Source: DAOVXM01 sp963746255 (GTDB lineage: Bacteria; Chloroflexota; Anaerolineae; Anaerolineales; UBA4823). Taken from it: a stretch of DNA of 64,000 bases. The stretch is taken from assembly GCA_963746255.1 (NCBI GenBank), contig CAVVAJ010000005.1, forward strand, positions 1-64,000. The letters are read 5' to 3'. The position numbers were made by a program, and so were the translations under genes. How positions within the stretch are numbered: the stretch's first letter is position 1; each line of letters opens with the position of its first letter. Under the pieces are notes generated by a model. That model made no database searches and was not told the origin of the DNA. It saw only the letters and a program-made list of their open reading frames with translations. This document shows, one piece after another, positions 60,133 to 64,000 of the stretch.

Positions 60133-60351
60133 ATGAGTGACAGAATAAAAATACTAGGCACATTTGCTGTGTTGGGTTTCCTAGGCGGAATAGTTGCAAA
60201 CATCGGCGCAAAAACGGTTTGGCCTTGGCTACTCGCTAGCTTCCCACTGATCTTCTCCTCAGCAGAGTGGATTATCTCAGGACTTGCGGGCGCTCTGATA
60301 ACTACATTCTTTGTAGTGATCTGGGTATACCTAAGCAGGTCAAATGAGTAA
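60133..60351 (+). CDS. Small two-helix membrane protein divergent from the Cdv cluster
   Basis: 72 residues from ATG 60133, with AAGGTGA six bases upstream. Hydrophobic helices lie at about residues 8-26 (TFAVLGFLGGIVANI) and 47-67 (ISGLAGALITTFFVVIWVYL). A much longer frame on this strand is the antisense shadow of the ESCRT-III gene; only this end is real. The function is unknown. Its place opposite the division cluster may be chance. Confidence 0.6.
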   Translation: MSDRIKILGTFAVLGFLGGIVANIGAKTVWPWLLASFPLIFSSAEWIISGLAGALITTFFVVIWVYLSRSNE

Positions 60352-60523
60352 AGAGGAAAAATCTACACCCACTTTATTTGAGGCGTCCCCCGCGTCTTTC
60401 TAGCGGTAAGCAATATTTGACGACATAGCAGATAAGGTCACTTCAAACCCAATTTTTTTTGTTTTGTTATTTGAAAGATTGCTTGCTTCATCCGGTTCGT
60501 TCTGCGCAGGAGAAAAAGGCTTT

Positions 60524-60970
60524 TTAGATTTTTCTTTTGTCCAAGACCTTTCTGAATGTACCATCTTTTGGGCAGTTGTAGAGGCCTATTTGTAACTGGA
60601 ATCGTTTATCATTTTTGTCTGGGCGACCTGCCATCTTCCATGTTTTTTTTGGCTCAAAAAGTTGGTTACATTTGGGGCATTTTGCAATGTTGGCGTCTGT
60701 TGTCATGTAGTACATTCGGTTTCTGACGATTTTCATTTGTATGCTTTTTTGTCTCACCAGATCGTGGAGTAGGGTAGTGAAATCGGCTATAGCGAAGGTT
60801 GACATTTTGCTTATTTCGGGGGTGCTGAAGTCTGTGTGGCAGTGGATTCCCGCCATTATTTCTTGTGATGTGAATGCGCCGTCTTTTCGTTCCTTTAGGA
60901 AGCAAATTATTTCGGCTTCTACTTTGCTGTGGAGTTTTCCTCCCTCAAACTTTTTTTTGTTTATTGGCAT
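60524..60970 (-). CDS. Winged-helix plus zinc-ribbon protein
   Basis: 148 residues from ATG 60970, with GAGG seven bases upstream; the 28 codons before it are basic and unstructured. Residues of about 10-85 form a winged helix (VEAEIICFLKERKDGAFTSQ, then FAIADFTTLLHDLVRQKSIQ). A zinc ribbon follows, AKCPKCNQLFEPKKTWKMAG, with its second knuckle reduced to YNCPKDG. The final basic tail could bind nucleic acid. The family is not named with confidence. Confidence 0.6.
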   Translation of the reverse strand: MPINKKKFEGGKLHSKVEAEIICFLKERKDGAFTSQEIMAGIHCHTDFSTPEISKMSTFAIADFTTLLHDLVRQKSIQMKIVRNRMYYMTTDANIAKCPKCNQLFEPKKTWKMAGRPDKNDKRFQLQIGLYNCPKDGTFRKVLDKRKI

Positions 60971-61248
60971 AGGGTTCCTCTGTTCATTTTTAGCGAGTGG
61001 GATAAGTTTAGGCGTCTTGTGGCGCTCTGTTTTCTGTTCTTGCGTATGTATCATTGTTGACTAATGAATTAAATCTTATGGCTTAAGAATTGTGATTTTA
61101 TATAATGACAAATTTGAAACACGACAAAAAAACTCCTACACTAACAAGCACATGAAACGCACCAAAACCAAGCCAATATTACATAGCAGAAACCACAAAA
61201 GATAAAATAGACGAGTCAGCACTATACAAACCTGCGAGAACGAAGAAG

Positions 61249-61443
61249 ATGCCTGAAGAAATCTTTGATGTTGACAAATTTGTACTAATTGCGGAGCGAG
61301 CAAAATACTGCAGCATTAAACGTCTAGAACGAGAAGTTAAACTGAAACTCCGAACCTCCAGCAAACTGTACACCCTAAAAGTAAACCCCACAAAAGCCGA
61401 AGAAATCATTAAAAAACTAAGCTGTGAAATACGCGAAGTATAG
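61249..61443 (+). CDS. rpl38e: Ribosomal protein eL38-like
   Basis: 64 residues: MPEEIFDVDKFVLIAERAKY, then the basic strand segment KRLEREVKLKLRTSSKLYTL, and a last helix, TKAEEIIKKLS. Length, strand-rich core (VKLKLRTSSKLYTLKV) and start match eukaryotic L38e and its archaeal forms, which are limited mainly to TACK-type lineages. It lies alone, as is common for this gene. Confidence 0.7.
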   Translation: MPEEIFDVDKFVLIAERAKYCSIKRLEREVKLKLRTSSKLYTLKVNPTKAEEIIKKLSCEIREV

Positions 61444-61632
61444 GTATTTTTGAAGAAAGTAGAATATACTTTGATTTCTTTGGTTAATTCTTTTCTTTAT
61501 ATGAAAGATTTTTTGTTGCAGAAGTATAGTGCAATTGATGCAGCAATCAGCATGAATACCCGCCATAAGGCGAGACCCATCAGGAGGGCTGTAATGTCAA
61601 CGCTCCAACACAGGTTCAGTGTTTGTGTGGAT

Positions 61633-61749
61633 CAAACTTGAGGAAGTTCATAGTCTATTTGATATTTGTCTGACTGATCAAACCTAGTTCCCCATATCAA
61701 AGCTAGAATTGTTAAACCCGTCCAAATGACCAAGAAATCTAATAACATG
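61633..61749 (-). CDS. Possible 38-residue membrane peptide
   Basis: From ATG 61749 the frame reads MLLDFLVIWTGLTILALIWG and then a polar tail to TGA 61633. Past the stop the same frame continues with another hydrophobic segment (LLMGLALWRVFMLIAAS) for 40 more codons. It is either a short membrane peptide or a remnant with an internal stop. The rest of 61444-61867 shows no other feature. Confidence 0.25.
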
Positions 61750-61867
61750 ACCAATTATCTATTTTGTTGCTTACCTCTCCCCAATACCATTCTGATAACA
61801 CGCATTCATCAATTAGCATGTTTCTAATGAACATTACAGTTACTAAATGCAAAAATACATTTTGCTG

Positions 61868-62251
61868 CTAGAAGGGAACTACGTATGTTTTGTTGTCTTC
61901 TTTTTTTCTTTTAGTCAATTCAAGGTGTCTTAGAACGGCAATCTGATTTTCAACTTCAAATCGAGAAAGATTAAACTGGTCAACTAGTTCTTGTGGCGTA
62001 ACTTTGCCTCTGGACTTGACAAACCTGTAGATTGCCTTTTGCTGCTCATTTAGCCTTTCTTCTGCTTCAAGCCCATCTGATTCCTGAAAACGTTTAGCTG
62101 AGTAAGTTGCCAATGGGTTACAAGCTATGACTTGGTGGCTTTTCTCCAAATAGCAGTCCTCACAAACCGTGAAACCATCCAGCACATAACTTTCTTCAAT
62201 CGAAATTTCGCATCCACAACTTTTGCACTTAACGTTACCCGTTTCAGCCAT
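61868..62251 (-). CDS. Zinc-finger plus winged-helix protein
   Basis: 127 residues from ATG 62251. KCKSCGCEI and VCEDCYLEKS form a four-cysteine treble-clef or LIM-like finger in the first 40 residues. Residues 65-127 are a winged helix (QQKAIYRFVKSRGKVTPQEL, FEVENQIAVLRHLE, then a short wing before YVVPF). This combination is widespread in archaea among small regulators. The target is unknown. Confidence 0.65.
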   Translation of the reverse strand: MAETGNVKCKSCGCEISIEESYVLDGFTVCEDCYLEKSHQVIACNPLATYSAKRFQESDGLEAEERLNEQQKAIYRFVKSRGKVTPQELVDQFNLSRFEVENQIAVLRHLELTKRKKEDNKTYVVPF

Positions 62252-62266
62252 CCGTTTCCACACCAT

Positions 62267-62616
62267 TTAGCCAATTTAGATTACATTTCTTACGATTTAT
62301 AGTAATCTCTCGTGGACTTTACAGTTCTGCAGGGATATATCATTTTTTTAATGATTCGTTGTTGAAGTAAACGGCATATACTTTCTGGGTGAACAAAGAA
62401 TATTGGGAATTACAATGTCATCCAATCGACTTTCAAATGAAGAATTCCAAACGTTTCTATATGCGTTATTTGCTAAGGACAAACTAAAAGTGAAATACCA
62501 AAACCCTGACGCATGGAGAGGCTACTAACTCAACAAACAAATACTCCAAAATATGCGCTGACTTCTCTGTATTTGAAGTTTAATCTCAAGAGCCTTTAAA
62601 GTCAATTAGGCACAGA
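62267..62616. other. Intergenic region with one short unconvincing frame
   Basis: A 37-codon frame at 62415-62528 (+) reads SSNRLSNEEFQTFLYALF and so on. It looks protein-like but has no ribosome site and no known family, and may be a remnant. Confidence 0.3.
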
Positions 62617-63828
62617 TTATTTTCTCTTTTGCGACATGAAGCGGTCTAACCTATCAAATGTTTTCTCAAGGGTCTCTATGGGCGGCAAGAATACTCCTCT
62701 GAAGTGCCCTGCACCGTAAGTTGATCCGAATCCTGAGCCGTGAACAAAGACGAGTCCTGTCTGCTCCAGTAGGTCGCGGACAAACGCCATGTCGTTTTTC
62801 CATTTTGAGCCGATTCCGTCAACTTTAGGGAAGAAATAGAATGCGCCCTTAGGTTCTGCACAGCTGATTCCATCAATCTCGTTGAGCCGCCTATGAGAAT
62901 AATCTCTCCGCTCCCGAAGCTTCTCCACCATATTAGATATGTGATTTTGTGGTCCCCTCAAAGCTTCAATGGCTGCTTTCTGGACAGGAGTATTAGCTGA
63001 AAGGCGTATTCGCGCTTCTTTTGTAACATGCTCCCGCAGTTCCTCTATCATTTCTTCATCATGTCCAGTAAAGTACACGTAGCCCAGCCTCCATCCGGTC
63101 ATCAGATAGATTTTCGAGAATCCGTTAAGCCCGATTACGGGCACATCCTTGGCAACATTAGCTGTGCTCACAGGCTCGTCATATGCAATCTGGTCATAAA
63201 TCTCATCAGATATCAACGGAATGTCATGTTCTCCCGCCAAATCAACCAGTGCCTTCACAGTCTTCCTGTCGTAAAGTGCTCCGCATGGATTATTTGGGTT
63301 AATAATAACTATCGCCCTTGTTGAATCATTTATTTTAACTCGAACATCATCCAAGTCAGGCTGCCAACCATTCTCTTCAATGGTTCTGTACTGAACCGCT
63401 TTACCCCCAAAAAACTCTGTATATGAAATGTAGGGAGGGTATGCTGGACCCGGTACCAGAATCTCATCTCCATTCTCAACCAAGGCTCCCAGAACCATCT
63501 GTATCGCCTCAGAAACGCCGTTAGAAATTATCACATTACCGGGTAAAACGTCAATGCCGCTAACTCTTTTCTCTTTCTTGCAGATTTCGTCTCTTAGTTC
63601 AGGAATGCCCTCTGAAGGAGAATACGCATTGAAGTCCTCTTTAACTGCCTGAATCAGCGCCTCTTTGATGTGCTCTGGTGTCTTGAAGTCAAACAGCAGA
63701 GGGTCTCCAATGTTAAGGTAAATTATGTCCTTTCCTTTCTTTTCCAGTTGCCTAGCGTGCCCTACCACATCGCGGATAGCATACTCAAGATTCTGGACTC
63801 TTTCCGTGAGATTCAACGCTATGACCAC
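62617..63828 (-). CDS. Class I/II PLP-dependent aminotransferase (alanine/aspartate type)
   Basis: 403 residues. The pyridoxal-phosphate lysine is K239 in LNGFSKIYLMTGWRLGYV. NPNNPCGALY (177-186) and SDEIYDQIAYDE bind the cofactor ring and phosphate, and NGVSEAIQM lies at 103-111. Overall length and the start (LEYAIRDVVGHARQLEKKGK) match archaeal alanine transaminases. It probably interconverts alanine and pyruvate; other amino acids cannot be excluded. It is a single gene with an intergenic gap on both sides. Confidence 0.88.
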   Translation of the reverse strand: MVIALNLTERVQNLEYAIRDVVGHARQLEKKGKDIIYLNIGDPLLFDFKTPEHIKEALIQAVKEDFNAYSPSEGIPELRDEICKKEKRVSGIDVLPGNVIISNGVSEAIQMVLGALVENGDEILVPGPAYPPYISYTEFFGGKAVQYRTIEENGWQPDLDDVRVKINDSTRAIVIINPNNPCGALYDRKTVKALVDLAGEHDIPLISDEIYDQIAYDEPVSTANVAKDVPVIGLNGFSKIYLMTGWRLGYVYFTGHDEEMIEELREHVTKEARIRLSANTPVQKAAIEALRGPQNHISNMVEKLRERRDYSHRRLNEIDGISCAEPKGAFYFFPKVDGIGSKWKNDMAFVRDLLEQTGLVFVHGSGFGSTYGAGHFRGVFLPPIETLEKTFDRLDRFMSQKRK

Positions 63829-63924
63829 AGCACGATTGATGTTCTACAATAAAATCTTTTCACTTTTACACGCTACATAACGTTGGAAACAACGAATCAT
63901 AACCACAAATTCGCCTAGTTTAAG

Positions 63925-64000
63925 TTATACTGTAAATGCTTCTCCTGCCTTTGGAACTATAGCTTCAAGTCCAACTTCAGTTTTTATCCATTCAGCAAAC
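63925..64000 (-). CDS. C-terminus of a gene running off the right edge
   Basis: The last 25 residues read FAEWIKTEVGLEAIVPKAGE and end FTV before TAA 63925. This ending (E-x-G-x-x-x-x-x-P-x-x-G-E-x-F) resembles those of archaeal metallo-beta-lactamase-fold hydrolases, but so short a piece cannot prove it. Confidence 0.4.
   Translation of the reverse strand, partial: FAEWIKTEVGLEAIVPKAGEAFTV

Noticed and set aside
61450..61641. Rightward 63-codon frame after the eL38 gene
   Set aside because: Unlikely composition in its second half, no ribosome site, and a hydrophobic frame on the opposite strand is at least as plausible.

Overview
The window is archaeal, most likely from the TACK side of the tree and plausibly a Bathyarchaeia-like lineage, although no marker here fixes the class. 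Supporting evidence: an ESCRT/Cdv division cluster (cdvA, cdvB, cdvC and a second cdvB-type gene); an eL38-type ribosomal protein; a tRNA-Arg(CCG) with an intron at a non-canonical place; archaeal dolichol-type glycosyltransferases; VapBC; and many one- and two-domain zinc-ribbon and winged-helix proteins. Base composition is AT-rich, and TTG and GTG starts are common.

Layout. 0-6.4 kb: a tight leftward operon with a secreted membrane-anchored protein, a tubulin/FtsZ-superfamily GTPase and a coiled-coil protein. It sits next to a second, broken tubulin-like gene with a degenerate G-box and to membrane-protein genes that run off the left edge. 6.4-19.5 kb: an accessory stretch of small stress, defence and regulatory genes (CPBP protease, Nudix, VapBC, HicB-like remnant, DUF1638, SRPBCC, 3-methyladenine glycosylase, GNAT, DUF3795). 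It is studded with a repeated AT-rich palindrome and with two copies of a small two-gene element. 19.5-28.7 kb: a rightward polysaccharide/glycosylation cluster (epimerase, four glycosyltransferase-type genes, two methyltransferases, a polytopic glycosyltransferase). 29-40.8 kb: cell-surface proteins, namely two giant FG-GAP/LamG beta-propeller paralogues (one nearly intact, one heavily broken) and a secreted M14 peptidase joined to a GH5-like domain. 40.9-48.4 kb: a leftward second polysaccharide operon (two GT2 enzymes, an FrhB-like iron-sulfur protein, a pyruvyltransferase-like protein, a PaaK-like ligase, a polytopic membrane protein). 48.8-64 kb: mostly housekeeping genes (dihydroorotase, CBS protein, tRNA-Arg, CitG-like, DUF1786, MobB, the Cdv cluster, eL38, aminotransferase).

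How the parts work together. The Cdv cluster supplies membrane scission: CdvA recruits ESCRT-III-like CdvB and the Vps4-type ATPase CdvC remodels it. The tubulin-like operon at the other end looks like a separate membrane-linked filament system, with a GTPase, a coiled-coil partner and a secreted protein carrying one membrane helix and a cytosolic coiled coil. I consider it the most interesting part of the window. The two polysaccharide clusters and the large secreted proteins between them form a cell-envelope region.

Caution on sequence quality. Many genes, including the housekeeping gene pyrC and the division gene cdvB, are broken by one- to five-base indels, often in short base runs, while long neighbours are intact. 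I read most of these as patchy sequence error rather than gene decay, and I annotate such genes over their whole span.
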